A stretch of DNA of 49,188 nt from CALFMR01 sp035550595 (lineage in GTDB: Bacteria > Acidobacteriota > Vicinamibacteria > Vicinamibacterales > SCN-69-37): assembly GCA_035550595.1 (NCBI GenBank), contig DASZOV010000131.1:1-49188 (forward strand), given 5' to 3'. Both the position numbers and the translations under genes were made by a program. Numbering within the stretch: the first letter of the stretch is position 1; every line of letters begins with the position of its first letter. Of the stretch, positions 15,455 through 24,741 are shown piece after piece. A model generated the notes under the pieces. That model saw only the letters and a list, made by a program, of their open reading frames with translations. It was not told the DNA's origin and searched no databases.

Positions 15455-18400
15455 TCATCGTGTCGAGGCGGTTCCGGAATCCTCGAGTCGGCCGAGCAGG
15501 TCGTCGACGGCCTCAGCATCGAGCGAGGACACTTCGTCGACGATGGCGTCCACCGAGGAGGGAGAGTGGGACGCCGTGTCGGAGCCCGCCATGGCGTCGA
15601 GCAGATGGGTCGTGATTCCCGACACCGTGGGAAACTCGAACGCGAACGTCGGCGCGAGCGCCGTTCCAAGGCTGGCGTTGAGCCGATTGCTCAATTCGAC
15701 GGCCATGAGCGAGTCGATGCCGAGTTCGGTGAGCGGCTGGTCGTCGCCGACGGCCGCGTCCGAATCGAGGCCGAGCACCTGTGCGATCTGCGTTCGAATG
15801 TGGGCGCGCAGACGATCGGCGCGTTCACCGGCCGGGGTATCGGCCAGCCTCAGTCGTGCCTCGTCTGGCGACGCCTTGTCCGACCGAGCGCGATCGACGG
15901 TCTCGTGCACCAGCTCCGAGAGCAGCGGAGGGATCGGCCGATGGCCCAGCGCCCGTCCAAACATTGCCCAGTCCACCGGCTGGACGATCGCCTGCGCCGA
16001 TCGAGCCCTCAGCGCGCGCCAGAGCGCGTTGCCGGCCATGGCGGGCGGAATCAACGCGAATCCCTGCGCCGCCCAGCGATCGCGCTGACCGTCGGAGAGT
16101 CGAGCCGCCATGCCGACCTCGCGCCACGCACCCCAGTTCACACTGAGCGCCGGCAGGCCCTGAGCCACGCGCATCCGCGCGAGCGCGTCCATCCAGGCAT
16201 TGGCGGCCGCGTAGTTGCTCTGGCCCGGCGAGCCGAACACGGCCGACACGCTCGAGCAGAGCACGAAGAAGTCGAGCGGGATCGACCGCGTGAGCGTGTG
16301 CAGCACCCAGGCGCCCCGCACCTTGGGCGCGAACACGCGATTGACACGCTCGGGCGTCATCTGACGGACGAGGCCGTCATCGAGCACGCCAGCCGCGTGT
16401 ACGACGCCGCATAGCGGCCGGTCGGCGGGGATTGCCGACAGGACGCGCTCGACATCGCCCGCGTTCGTGACGTCGGCGGCTTCGACACGTACCGAAACGC
16501 CGGCATTCTCGAGCTGCGCGATGACGCCGGCCGCGTGCGGACTGGGTGCCGATCGGCTCATCAGGATGAGATGCCGCGCGCCGCGCGCCGCCAGGTCGTC
16601 GGCGAGCGTGAGTCCGACGCCGCCGAGGCCGCCCGTGATGAGGTAGCTGCCATCCGGCCGCGGCGCCTCGCGCTCCACGCCACGTCGTCCGGTCGTCGGC
16701 GCACGCAGCTCGTTCGGTCCCGTCGAAGCGGGTCGCCGCGATCCGCGTGTCAGCCGTGGCACCCATCGTTTCGCGCCGCGGATGGCCACCTCCGGCTCGT
16801 GCGTGACGTGTGTCAGCTCATCGGCGAGCGCGGCAACCATCGCGTCGTCGTTCGCGTCCGCGGCGACGTCGACGGTCCGCACGGAAAGGTCGGGATGTTC
16901 CTGCGCGAGCACGCGACTGAAGCCCGCAATGGCGGCGCCGTCCAGCCCGGCCGGCGAGTCCATCGATCCGGTCGCGCCACGCGTGACGACCACCAGTTCC
17001 AACGCGGCGCCAGCCGGCTGCCGCGCGATCTCCTGGGCGATGGCCAACAGGTGATCGACGGCAGTTTCCGCCGTTTCGTCCGGCGTTCCGGTTCCGACGT
17101 CCAGGCCGCGGAGATCGAGGAGACCGCGGCGCCCGCCATGGCCGGCGTGTGCGGCGAGCGCCGCCACGTCCAGCGCGTCGATGACGCGAGCGTGTTCGAC
17201 CGAACGGGCTGCGGCCGCCGCTGCATCGAGGCGCTCGGCCAAGGCGGCTCCGACGCCGCGCGGATTGCCGACGACGAGCCAGTCACGGTGGACGCGCTCG
17301 GAAGGCGTGTCCGGGGCCGGTCGCCATGCGATCGCGTGCAGCCACGTTTCCGTCTCGTCCGGCGCAAGTCGCCGCAGCACTTCAGCCGACGTGCGCCTGA
17401 ACGTGCACCCTTCCAACGCCATGATCAGGCGTCCGTTATCGTCGAAGCACCAGACGTCACCGGTCGTCGTCTCGCTGGCGTCACTTGCCGCGTCCATGCG
17501 TGATCGGGCCACGGCGCGGCACGGCACAGTCGCGGCACGCGGGTCGATCGAGAGCCGTGCAATGGAAACCGGGAGCCAGACCGTATCGGTGCGTCCGTCA
17601 ACGACCGTCTGCAGAGCGCCGCTCAACACTTGCAACGCCGAGTCGACGCGCAACGCGAGACGGATGTCGCGATCGGCGATCGCGGGAGCACGGAGGCGTG
17701 CGACCGACTGGCCCGCTTCGGAGCGGATCGCTTCGACGAGCTGATGGCTCGCGCCGTGGATCAGGCCCTGGCTGGCAAGACCGTCGTAGAGGCCGGCCAC
17801 TTCGTCAGGCGTCGGCTCGCCGGACGCCGTGACGACGGTCTCGTGCGCCGAGACGTCCTCGACGAGGGCGACGTCGGCCGAGACGTGGCGGATCCATTCC
17901 AGGCAATCGACGTCCGCGCCACCGGCCGCGCTGAAGACGACACCCGACATCCGCGCGTCGGCGTCCTGCAGTACGGTCTGCAGCACACGCGGCGCGGGAT
18001 TCGAGAACACCAACGGTTGATGCACCGTGAAGCCGCGGATTTCGATGGCGGCATCGGAGCGACCTTCGGTGGTTGCGACGATCTGTGCCAGGAACCCTGC
18101 GGCTGGATAGACCGGGATGTCGAACGCACGCTGGCCCGACGCAACGACGTCGCGGCTCGGGTCGACGATCTGCTGTCGCAACCGTTCTCCGGAAAGCGCC
18201 GAACGCACGACCGTCGTCGACGACATGTCGGGCGAGCCGGACATGTCCTGCGACTCGGGATCCTGATAGGCGTCAATCCACCACCGCCGCCGTTCGAACG
18301 GATAGCCCGGCAGCGCGACACGGCGCGGGTGATCGGGGGCCGCGAGTGCTCGGGCGTCGAAGTCGACGCCGCGCGCGAACAGCGCGGCGAGCGTGCCCTG

Positions 18401-21001
18401 CATCTGCAGCCAGTCGGAACGCCCGCGGCGCAGCGATCCGAGCCAGACGCACGCCTTCGAGGGCACCGATCGACGGCCGAGCAGCGTCAGCAGCGGCTGA
18501 GGGCCGATCTCGACGAACGTGTCGTAGCCGGCGCGCGCCAGTTCCTGAATCGCGCCGCTGAACGCGACCGGCGACAGCATCTGCCGGTACCAGTAGTCGG
18601 TGTCCATGAGCGCGCCGGCCGGAAGGGCACGTCCGGTCAACGTGGAGATCAGCGACACCGACGGAGGACGCGGCGTCATGGCGTCGGCCGTGGCGCGCAA
18701 CTGGTCGACCATTGGCGTCATCAACGGCGTATGAAACGCGTGAACGGCGTTGAGCGGCGACGTCGCGAGCCCGGCCGCGCGGCAGCGTTCGTCGAAGCGC
18801 ACGATGTCGTCCTGCAGGCCGGCGACGACGACTTCGTCCGGAGCGTTCAGGTTCGAGATCCACACCGAGAGATCGCCATCCGCCAGAAGCGAGGAGACCT
18901 GCGCCATGTTGCCGCGCACGGCGCGCATGCCGCCATTGGCGGGCAGCGACGGCAGCAGGCGGCCGCCGCCAGCCACGAGCGATGCGGCGTCCTTCAACGA
19001 CAGCGCCCCCGCCACACAGGCCGCCGTGATTTCGCCGATGCTGTGACCGGCGACGGCCTCTGGCTGGATGCCCCACGAACGCCAGAGTTGGGTCACGGCA
19101 TATTCAATGGCGAACAGGGCCGGTTGTGCGAGGCCGATCCGTTGAATGTCGCTGCCGCGATCTGCGATGTCGCCGTACAGCCAGTCGCACACTCGCGCGC
19201 CCTCGATGGGATCGAAGACGGCGTCGCACTCGTCGATCGCGGCTCGGAACACGGGCTGCGAGTGGAAGAGCTCGCGACCCATGCCCGGCATCTGCGAGCC
19301 TTGTCCCGTGTAGAGAAAGGCCACGCGCGGCCGCTCGTTGCCGATCATGCCGGTCTCGGTGCCGGCCGCCGCGGCGCCATCGCGCGCGAGCGCGGTGAGC
19401 CGTTTTCGCGCGTCGGCGATCGACGTGGCGACGAACGCGGCGCGATGCTCGAGTCGCGCGCGGCCGGCGTTCATCGTGTAGGCCACGTCTTCGAGCGGTA
19501 GAGGATGCGCGTCGAGCCAGGCGTCGAGGCGTTCGGCCTGGCTGCGCAACGCCGACTCGGTTCTCGCCGACAGCGTCACGAGATGTCCGGGGCGCGTCGA
19601 GGTGCTGCGCGGTTCGGGAAGGGGCGGTTCCTCGACGAGGAGATGGACGTTGGTTCCGCTGAAGGCGAACGCGCTGACGCCCGCGAGACGCCACCGCGCG
19701 CCGTGCGCCCATGGCATCGCCTCCACGGCGACTTCCACGGGCGCCGCCGACCAGTCGACCGCGGGATTCGGCGTGCGGAAGTTCAGGTGCGCCGGAATCA
19801 GCTCGTGTTCGAGCGAGGCGAGGACCTTGATCAAAGCCGCGACACCGGCTGCGGCTTCGAGATGGCCGATGTTGGTCTTGACCGAACCGACACGCAGCGG
19901 ATCGCTCGCCGCGCGCTGGCCGAAAACGGCCTGCAGCGCACGGATCTCGATGGGATCGCCAAGGCGCGTGCCCGTGCCGTGCGCCTCGATGTACGACACG
20001 TCGTCGGGCGACACGTCCGCGTCGGCCAGCGCCGCCCGCAGGAGTGCCTCCTGCGCGACGCCGTTCGGCGCCGTGAGGCCGCTGCTCCGGCCGTCCTGAT
20101 TGACCGCCGACCCGCGGAGGACGCCGAGAATCCGATCGCCGTCCTCGAGGGCATGCGCGAGCGTCTTGAGGACGACCATCCCGCAGCCTTCGCCGCGGAC
20201 GTAGCCGTCGGCTGCCGCGTCGAACGTGGCGCACTGGCCGCGCGCCGACAGCATGCGTCCGCGGCACAAGACCATCGTCGTGAGCGGCGAGAGGATCGCG
20301 TTCACGCCGCCGGCGAGCGCAAGGCGGCACTCGCCGCGCCGAAGCGACTGCATCGCGAGATGCACGCTCAGCAGCGACGAGGAACACGCCGTGTCGACCG
20401 CGAGCGCGGGACCATGGAACCCGAAGCAGTAGGCGACGCGTCCGGCGGCGATGCTCGGCGCGCTGCCGGTGCCGGCGTAGAGGTCGGCGTCGATCGCGCG
20501 ATTCTGCTTCAGGCGGTCCGAATATTCGGTGCCCCCGACGATGCCGACGAAGACGCCGGTGTCCGATCCCCGCAGTCCCGACGCGCTGAGGCCCGCATGC
20601 TCGAGCGCTTCCCAGGCGACCTCGAGGAGCAGGCGCTGCTGCGGATCGAGGGTCTGCGCCTCGCGCGGTGAGATCTCGAAGAACGCCGGATCGAACTGAT
20701 CGAGATTCCGCACGAACCCGCCGTGCCGCGCGTACATCCGGCGCGGCGTCGCGGGATCCGGGTCGTACAGCGCGTCCACGTTCCAGCGATCGGCGGGGAC
20801 TTCGGTGATTGCGGAGGCGCCGTTCCGCAACAGATCCCAATAGGACTCGAGATCGACGGCTGGGCCGGGCAGACGGCACGCCATGCCGATGATCGCAATC
20901 GGCTCGTGCGCCGCGCGAACGTGCACGAAAGGATCTCTCACGAGACGGTTACGGTCGTCGCGCACCAGGGAGGCTCCAGCATTCTCGACGGGATTACGCA
21001 T
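15455..21001 (-). CDS. Type I polyketide synthase, KS-AT-DH(inactive)-KR-ACP (1848 aa)
   Basis: Start ATG 21001 lies shortly before the KS opening EPIAIIGMACRLPGP. KS is intact (DTACSSS, EAHGTGT, KTNIGH). AT has GHSIGE and the HAFH motif (about residue 755), the usual malonyl-CoA signature. The DH region reads GQRAFDIPVYP where HxxxGxxxxP is expected, so catalytic His is Gln (residue 957); the later Asp in RVDSALQ remains. KR has GGLGGVG, the LDD motif of B-type reductases, and Ser/Tyr in SSVSAVFGSPGQSNYAAAN. ACP ends the protein (GIDSLMAVEL, Ser about 1763). No loading domain or ER is present, so the KS must take an acyl starter made elsewhere. Expected output is a 3-hydroxyacyl chain passed to the NRPS. 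The native start could also be a GTG nearer the KS. Confidence 0.96.
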   Translation of the reverse strand: MRNPVENAGASLVRDDRNRLVRDPFVHVRAAHEPIAIIGMACRLPGPAVDLESYWDLLRNGASAITEVPADRWNVDALYDPDPATPRRMYARHGGFVRNLDQFDPAFFEISPREAQTLDPQQRLLLEVAWEALEHAGLSASGLRGSDTGVFVGIVGGTEYSDRLKQNRAIDADLYAGTGSAPSIAAGRVAYCFGFHGPALAVDTACSSSLLSVHLAMQSLRRGECRLALAGGVNAILSPLTTMVLCRGRMLSARGQCATFDAAADGYVRGEGCGMVVLKTLAHALEDGDRILGVLRGSAVNQDGRSSGLTAPNGVAQEALLRAALADADVSPDDVSYIEAHGTGTRLGDPIEIRALQAVFGQRAASDPLRVGSVKTNIGHLEAAAGVAALIKVLASLEHELIPAHLNFRTPNPAVDWSAAPVEVAVEAMPWAHGARWRLAGVSAFAFSGTNVHLLVEEPPLPEPRSTSTRPGHLVTLSARTESALRSQAERLDAWLDAHPLPLEDVAYTMNAGRARLEHRAAFVATSIADARKRLTALARDGAAAAGTETGMIGNERPRVAFLYTGQGSQMPGMGRELFHSQPVFRAAIDECDAVFDPIEGARVCDWLYGDIADRGSDIQRIGLAQPALFAIEYAVTQLWRSWGIQPEAVAGHSIGEITAACVAGALSLKDAASLVAGGGRLLPSLPANGGMRAVRGNMAQVSSLLADGDLSVWISNLNAPDEVVVAGLQDDIVRFDERCRAAGLATSPLNAVHAFHTPLMTPMVDQLRATADAMTPRPPSVSLISTLTGRALPAGALMDTDYWYRQMLSPVAFSGAIQELARAGYDTFVEIGPQPLLTLLGRRSVPSKACVWLGSLRRGRSDWLQMQGTLAALFARGVDFDARALAAPDHPRRVALPGYPFERRRWWIDAYQDPESQDMSGSPDMSSTTVVRSALSGERLRQQIVDPSRDVVASGQRAFDIPVYPAAGFLAQIVATTEGRSDAAIEIRGFTVHQPLVFSNPAPRVLQTVLQDADARMSGVVFSAAGGADVDCLEWIRHVSADVALVEDVSAHETVVTASGEPTPDEVAGLYDGLASQGLIHGASHQLVEAIRSEAGQSVARLRAPAIADRDIRLALRVDSALQVLSGALQTVVDGRTDTVWLPVSIARLSIDPRAATVPCRAVARSRMDAASDASETTTGDVWCFDDNGRLIMALEGCTFRRTSAEVLRRLAPDETETWLHAIAWRPAPDTPSERVHRDWLVVGNPRGVGAALAERLDAAAAAARSVEHARVIDALDVAALAAHAGHGGRRGLLDLRGLDVGTGTPDETAETAVDHLLAIAQEIARQPAGAALELVVVTRGATGSMDSPAGLDGAAIAGFSRVLAQEHPDLSVRTVDVAADANDDAMVAALADELTHVTHEPEVAIRGAKRWVPRLTRGSRRPASTGPNELRAPTTGRRGVEREAPRPDGSYLITGGLGGVGLTLADDLAARGARHLILMSRSAPSPHAAGVIAQLENAGVSVRVEAADVTNAGDVERVLSAIPADRPLCGVVHAAGVLDDGLVRQMTPERVNRVFAPKVRGAWVLHTLTRSIPLDFFVLCSSVSAVFGSPGQSNYAAANAWMDALARMRVAQGLPALSVNWGAWREVGMAARLSDGQRDRWAAQGFALIPPAMAGNALWRALRARSAQAIVQPVDWAMFGRALGHRPIPPLLSELVHETVDRARSDKASPDEARLRLADTPAGERADRLRAHIRTQIAQVLGLDSDAAVGDDQPLTELGIDSLMAVELSNRLNASLGTALAPTFAFEFPTVSGITTHLLDAMAGSDTASHSPSSVDAIVDEVSSLDAEAVDDLLGRLEDSGTASTR

Positions 21002-21011
21002 ATGATATGCG
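20997..21011. promoter_or_regulatory. Perfect inverted repeat overlapping the PKS start codon in the divergent spacer
   Basis: CGCATAT-G-ATATGCG, two 7-base arms around one base. It covers the PKS ATG (minus strand, 20999-21001) and lies about 50 bases before the divergent gene at 21063. The whole divergent spacer is only 61 bases, so a protein bound here could control both genes. It is AT-rich in an otherwise GC-rich stretch. Confidence 0.5.
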
Positions 21012-21062
21012 AAATATCCATCGCACGCCGGTCCGTGTCCGCGCGCGACGGCATGCCCCACG

Positions 21063-22808
21063 ATGACGTCGCGCACCACTGTCGTTCTCGCCTCCCTCTT
21101 GGCGGTGCTGTGCGCGCTGCCGGCTCTGACGGCGCCTTCCCTCGCTGACGACATCACGCATCAACTGATGCTGCGCGACGGCGTGGCGGGCGTGCACTGG
21201 ACGCCGTTCGATCTGTATGACTTCGTCGGTGCGCCCGGCCGTCCAGCGGCGCGGCTGCAGGAAACGGGGGCCATTCCGTGGTTCGCGTCGCCCAATCTGC
21301 GGTTCCGGTTCTTTCGGCCGCTGTCGAGCGCCAGTCTCGCGGTCGACTATTGGCTGTTCGGCAGCCGCGCTTGGGCGCTGCGCCTCGACAGCCTGGCGTG
21401 GTTCCTCATCGCGATCGGGTTCGCGGCAGCGCTGTACCGCCGCATCCTTGCGCCTGGGCCGGCGGTCCTGGCCACGATCCTTTATGCGGGCGCGAGCGGC
21501 CATGTCGTCCCTCTCTCATGGGCCGCCGCCCGGCACACCGTGCTCGGCGCGGCCCTCGCGCTCGCGGCGTGCTGGTGTTACGCGCGGGGGCGCGAAGGCT
21601 GGCGTCCCGGACGCTGGCTCGGACCACTGGTCTTCGTCGCGGACCTCTGCGCGAGCGAAATGGCCTTGGGCGCCGTGGCGATCATCGCCGCCTGGGAACT
21701 CTTCGGGCGGCGTGAGCCGCTCATCCGGCGAATCAGGGAACTGCTGCCCTACGGTGCGATCGCTGCCGCCTACCTCGCCTTCTATGTCGGCGCCGGTTAT
21801 GGCGTCCGTGAGTCGGCCGTGTACCTCGATCCGACCGCGGGCGTGTCGGGCGTGGCGAGCATGATTCGCCGCCTGGGAATCCTCGTCGGCGAAATGGCGA
21901 CGTCGGTGCCCGCCGATCTGGTTGGCGGACGTAGCGTCCATGTCCAGATCATGGCGGCTGTCCTCGGCGTCCTCGCACTCGTCGTGATCGCCGGCGTGCT
22001 GCGCTACGCCCGATGGCGCGTACGGCCAGGCGAGATGCGCACGGTCGGATGGTGCGTCGCGGCGGCGCTCGCCGCGACATTGCCCGGCACGTTGACCTTG
22101 GCGAGCGGCCGTACGCTGGCGCTGGCACTCGTGCCCTCGAGCGCCGCGATGGCGATCGTGATCGTCCGCGGGCTGCAGGCGGCGCGCGCGTCCGCGCCGG
22201 GCCTCGCGCGAATGGCCGCGGCGGTCGTCGCCGGCGGCCTCGCGATCGCGCTCGTCGCGGGTGGACCGTTCTTCAGGATGCGTGGAGCGCTGGACCTGGC
22301 ACGTGTCGCGCGCGCCCAGCGGGCGCTGGCGTCGGAACTGCCGCCTTGCGCCGGGACGCTGGTCATCGTCAACGGCTCCGATCCGTCAGTGTCCCACGTG
22401 GCGCCGGCCATGCTCGCGCTTCGCGGTCAGCCGTTCCGGGCGCTCCGCGTGTTGAGCATGGCGCCCGTCCGGCTGCGCATCGAACACGTGACGGCAACGG
22501 GATTCAATCTCCGTTCTCTCGACGGGAGGCCGCCGACCGTGCAGGACCGCATTTATCGGTCCGAGCCAGTGCCACCCGGGACCCGCGTGTCGCTCCCAGA
22601 GTTCGAGGTAAACGTTCTCGACGGCTCCCGCGTCGATCCCGAGGCGTTCTGGGAGGGATCCCTCGTCCATTTCGATTTCGGTGAGCCGCTGGACTCGCCG
22701 GATTTGTGCTTTGTCCAGTGGACGCACGGCCAGATCCGTCCCATGGCTCCTCCGAGACCGGGCGACGTCATCGACATTCCCCCGCAGTTCGGTCCCGTCG
22801 GCTGGTAG
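21063..22808 (+). CDS. Polytopic membrane protein, GT-C glycosyltransferase-like (581 aa)
   Basis: About nine or ten hydrophobic segments occupy residues 1-400, followed by a soluble C-terminal domain of about 180 residues. After the first segment comes ADDITHQLML, an acidic pair in the first extracytoplasmic loop, then RFRFFRPLSSASLAVDYWLFGSRAWALRLDSLAW, which resembles GT-C membrane glycosyltransferases and related acidobacterial proteins using polyprenyl-phosphate sugars. I cannot fix the donor or acceptor. It is divergent from the PKS across 61 bases sharing one inverted repeat, so co-regulation is plausible, but a role in the metabolite pathway is only inference. Confidence 0.75.
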   Translation: MTSRTTVVLASLLAVLCALPALTAPSLADDITHQLMLRDGVAGVHWTPFDLYDFVGAPGRPAARLQETGAIPWFASPNLRFRFFRPLSSASLAVDYWLFGSRAWALRLDSLAWFLIAIGFAAALYRRILAPGPAVLATILYAGASGHVVPLSWAAARHTVLGAALALAACWCYARGREGWRPGRWLGPLVFVADLCASEMALGAVAIIAAWELFGRREPLIRRIRELLPYGAIAAAYLAFYVGAGYGVRESAVYLDPTAGVSGVASMIRRLGILVGEMATSVPADLVGGRSVHVQIMAAVLGVLALVVIAGVLRYARWRVRPGEMRTVGWCVAAALAATLPGTLTLASGRTLALALVPSSAAMAIVIVRGLQAARASAPGLARMAAAVVAGGLAIALVAGGPFFRMRGALDLARVARAQRALASELPPCAGTLVIVNGSDPSVSHVAPAMLALRGQPFRALRVLSMAPVRLRIEHVTATGFNLRSLDGRPPTVQDRIYRSEPVPPGTRVSLPEFEVNVLDGSRVDPEAFWEGSLVHFDFGEPLDSPDLCFVQWTHGQIRPMAPPRPGDVIDIPPQFGPVGW

Positions 22809-22830
22809 CGACTCCAGCGCGCGCATGGCG

Positions 22831-22857
22831 TTGGCGCCGCGCGTTTCGCGCTATAGT
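22831..22857 (+). promoter_or_regulatory. Possible sigma-70-type promoter
   Basis: TTGGCG (22831-22836) and TATAGT (22852-22857) are separated by 15 bases, about 50 bases before the ATG at 22908. The TATAGT is the only AT-rich hexamer in this spacer; the spacing is shorter than ideal. Confidence 0.35.
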
Positions 22858-22907
22858 CTCAGACCGCTCCTCACGACTCATCATCCGCTCCCCGGCGGAG
22901 GACGGCC

Positions 22908-24734
22908 ATGGCGTTTCCGATCGACGGTGGCGTTGGTATGGCGAAACAGAGCGGCGATGGTCCACTCGCCGCCGTGTCCTACTTCGGCCCGCTCTTGCGG
23001 CAGGCGGCCGAAGCGGCCTGGGCCGACTATCGCCCGGACCTGCAGACGTTCCTGACGACCCAACTCGGCGCCGGCAACCTGATTGCCGACGGCGTGACGC
23101 TCTACGACATTCACATCGATCTCGCGCCGGACATCGCCCTGTCCGCCGATCGGGACGAGAACGGCGATCTCGTCATCCATCTGTCGACCGGCGTCAACCA
23201 CGTCGGCGCGACGTCCACGCAGCCGACCCCGCTCGGCAAGTGGGCTGATCCCGCGTTCGACTTCTACTTCGGTCTCGACCTGGTCTACCGCCTCGACCTG
23301 CCGCCGGTGACGCAGCCGATCGCGGCGACGGGATTCGAATCCATCAACGTGCTCTCGCCGAGCCTGCACCCCGGCAACTTCGTCGCGGACGTGCTCTTCG
23401 TCCTCGACGCGATCTGGGGCTGGATCTCGGGCACCGACTACGTGCAGCTTCTCGAGCGGTTCATCGCCAACACGGACTTCGCGCCGTACGTGAACAAGGC
23501 GCTGCAGCCGGTCAACGATCTGCTGACACAGCTCGCCGCCGACGGTTTCTGGTTCCTCGACGCGGTCGTCGACGCGCTCGACGGATCGAGCGGCGGCCTG
23601 CACGGGTTGTCGCTGTCAGGCGCACCGGCCGATCGCACCGAATTGCTGCTCACGGCTCGCGGCTACGATCAATCCGGCGTCGTTCAGGGCGAAGTGCACT
23701 GGCCGTTGTCGCTCGGGCACGCGACGAACGTCACGACGCCGTCGTTCGCGGTGGCCGCCCGCACGTCAGTCAACGCCGCGGCCATCGCCGCGATGCAGCC
23801 GGCGGTCGTCGCGGCGGCCACGCCGCAGGCCATTCCCGCGGATGCCATCGCCGAACTCGCGAAGCACGATCCGGTCGACGGCAGCACGGCCGTTCGATCC
23901 GCGCCGGCTCCGACCGGGCCCATCGCGACGGCACTCGTGAAGCTGCCCGCCGCCGACGCGGCCAAAGCCGCCACCGAACTGCGCGCAGGCGTCACGAGCC
24001 GCTTCACGGCGCTCGCGGGCGCGACGCTCGCGGCGTCGCTCCGTCAGGAGTTCATGCGCGGCGCGTCGGATCTCTCCGTGAAGATCACGACGCACATCGC
24101 CGATGGCGTATCGTTCGGCACCGACCGTCCTACTGGGAGTCTCGCGAGCCTGTGGATCGCAGACGATGACACGACGGGCCGGCGACGGTACACGATGCGC
24201 GGCGTCGCCACCGAGGCACCGCTGATGGTGACCTGTGCGCTCGCCGATGGCTATCACTGGACGGGCCAGACGAACTCGGTCGCGGCCGAGCCGGATGGGT
24301 GGAAAGGGACGGTCACCGTCCACAAGGCGAGCCAGATCGATCTCGGCAAGGCCATTCGCAGCCGCGTGGCCGTGCACACCGCCGTCAGCGCCGCAGCCGC
24401 GGACACGGTCGCGCTGAATCCGCAGCCGCTTCCGCCGAAGGCCGTGACGTCGACCGCGTCCGCTGCCGCAGCGAAGGTGTCGCTCAATCCGCAGCCGTTG
24501 CCGCCGAAGACGACGACGATCAGCCACGCGGGCACCGTTGCGGCCGCCGCGAAGACGCAAGTCGCCGGCGTACAGACGACCGCGCCAAAAACGTCCGCCG
24601 CCAAACGGGTCGTTGGCGAGACAGCGAACGTGGTTCAGCACGTCCCGACCGTCGTCAACAATCCGACCGGCAACGGCGTCGTGACGGGTATCGACTTCGA
24701 AATTCAGCCGTACGTCGCGCCCGTCGTGCGCTAA
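22908..24734 (+). CDS. Protein of unknown function with duplicated LNPQPLPPK motif (608 aa)
   Basis: ATG at 22908 follows GGCGGAGGA. No signal peptide or membrane segment is evident. Residues about 1-270 are acidic and mixed alpha/beta (YDIHIDLAPDIALSADRDENGDLVIHLSTGVNHVG). Residues 280-370 are Ala-rich and helical. About 380-490 is a beta-rich section (WKGTVTVHKASQIDLGKAIRSRVAVH). The tail carries LNPQPLPPK twice, at residues 503-511 and 526-534, separated by an Ala/Ser/Thr-rich linker, and then another Ala-rich linker before an ordered end (GIDFEIQPYVAPVVR). I recognise no family. The proline motif could be a binding or sorting element. It starts 99 bases after the membrane-protein gene on the same strand, but a promoter-like hexamer lies between them. 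Confidence 0.8.
   Translation: MAFPIDGGVGMAKQSGDGPLAAVSYFGPLLRQAAEAAWADYRPDLQTFLTTQLGAGNLIADGVTLYDIHIDLAPDIALSADRDENGDLVIHLSTGVNHVGATSTQPTPLGKWADPAFDFYFGLDLVYRLDLPPVTQPIAATGFESINVLSPSLHPGNFVADVLFVLDAIWGWISGTDYVQLLERFIANTDFAPYVNKALQPVNDLLTQLAADGFWFLDAVVDALDGSSGGLHGLSLSGAPADRTELLLTARGYDQSGVVQGEVHWPLSLGHATNVTTPSFAVAARTSVNAAAIAAMQPAVVAAATPQAIPADAIAELAKHDPVDGSTAVRSAPAPTGPIATALVKLPAADAAKAATELRAGVTSRFTALAGATLAASLRQEFMRGASDLSVKITTHIADGVSFGTDRPTGSLASLWIADDDTTGRRRYTMRGVATEAPLMVTCALADGYHWTGQTNSVAAEPDGWKGTVTVHKASQIDLGKAIRSRVAVHTAVSAAAADTVALNPQPLPPKAVTSTASAAAAKVSLNPQPLPPKTTTISHAGTVAAAAKTQVAGVQTTAPKTSAAKRVVGETANVVQHVPTVVNNPTGNGVVTGIDFEIQPYVAPVVR
24414..24509 (+). repeat. DNA encoding two LNPQPLPPK repeats
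   Basis: Copies at 24414-24440 and 24483-24509, 69 bases (23 codons) apart. They differ at synonymous positions, so the peptide is conserved while the DNA has drifted. That argues for selection on the motif and against a fresh duplication. Confidence 0.7.
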
Positions 24735-24741
24735 CGCGCGC

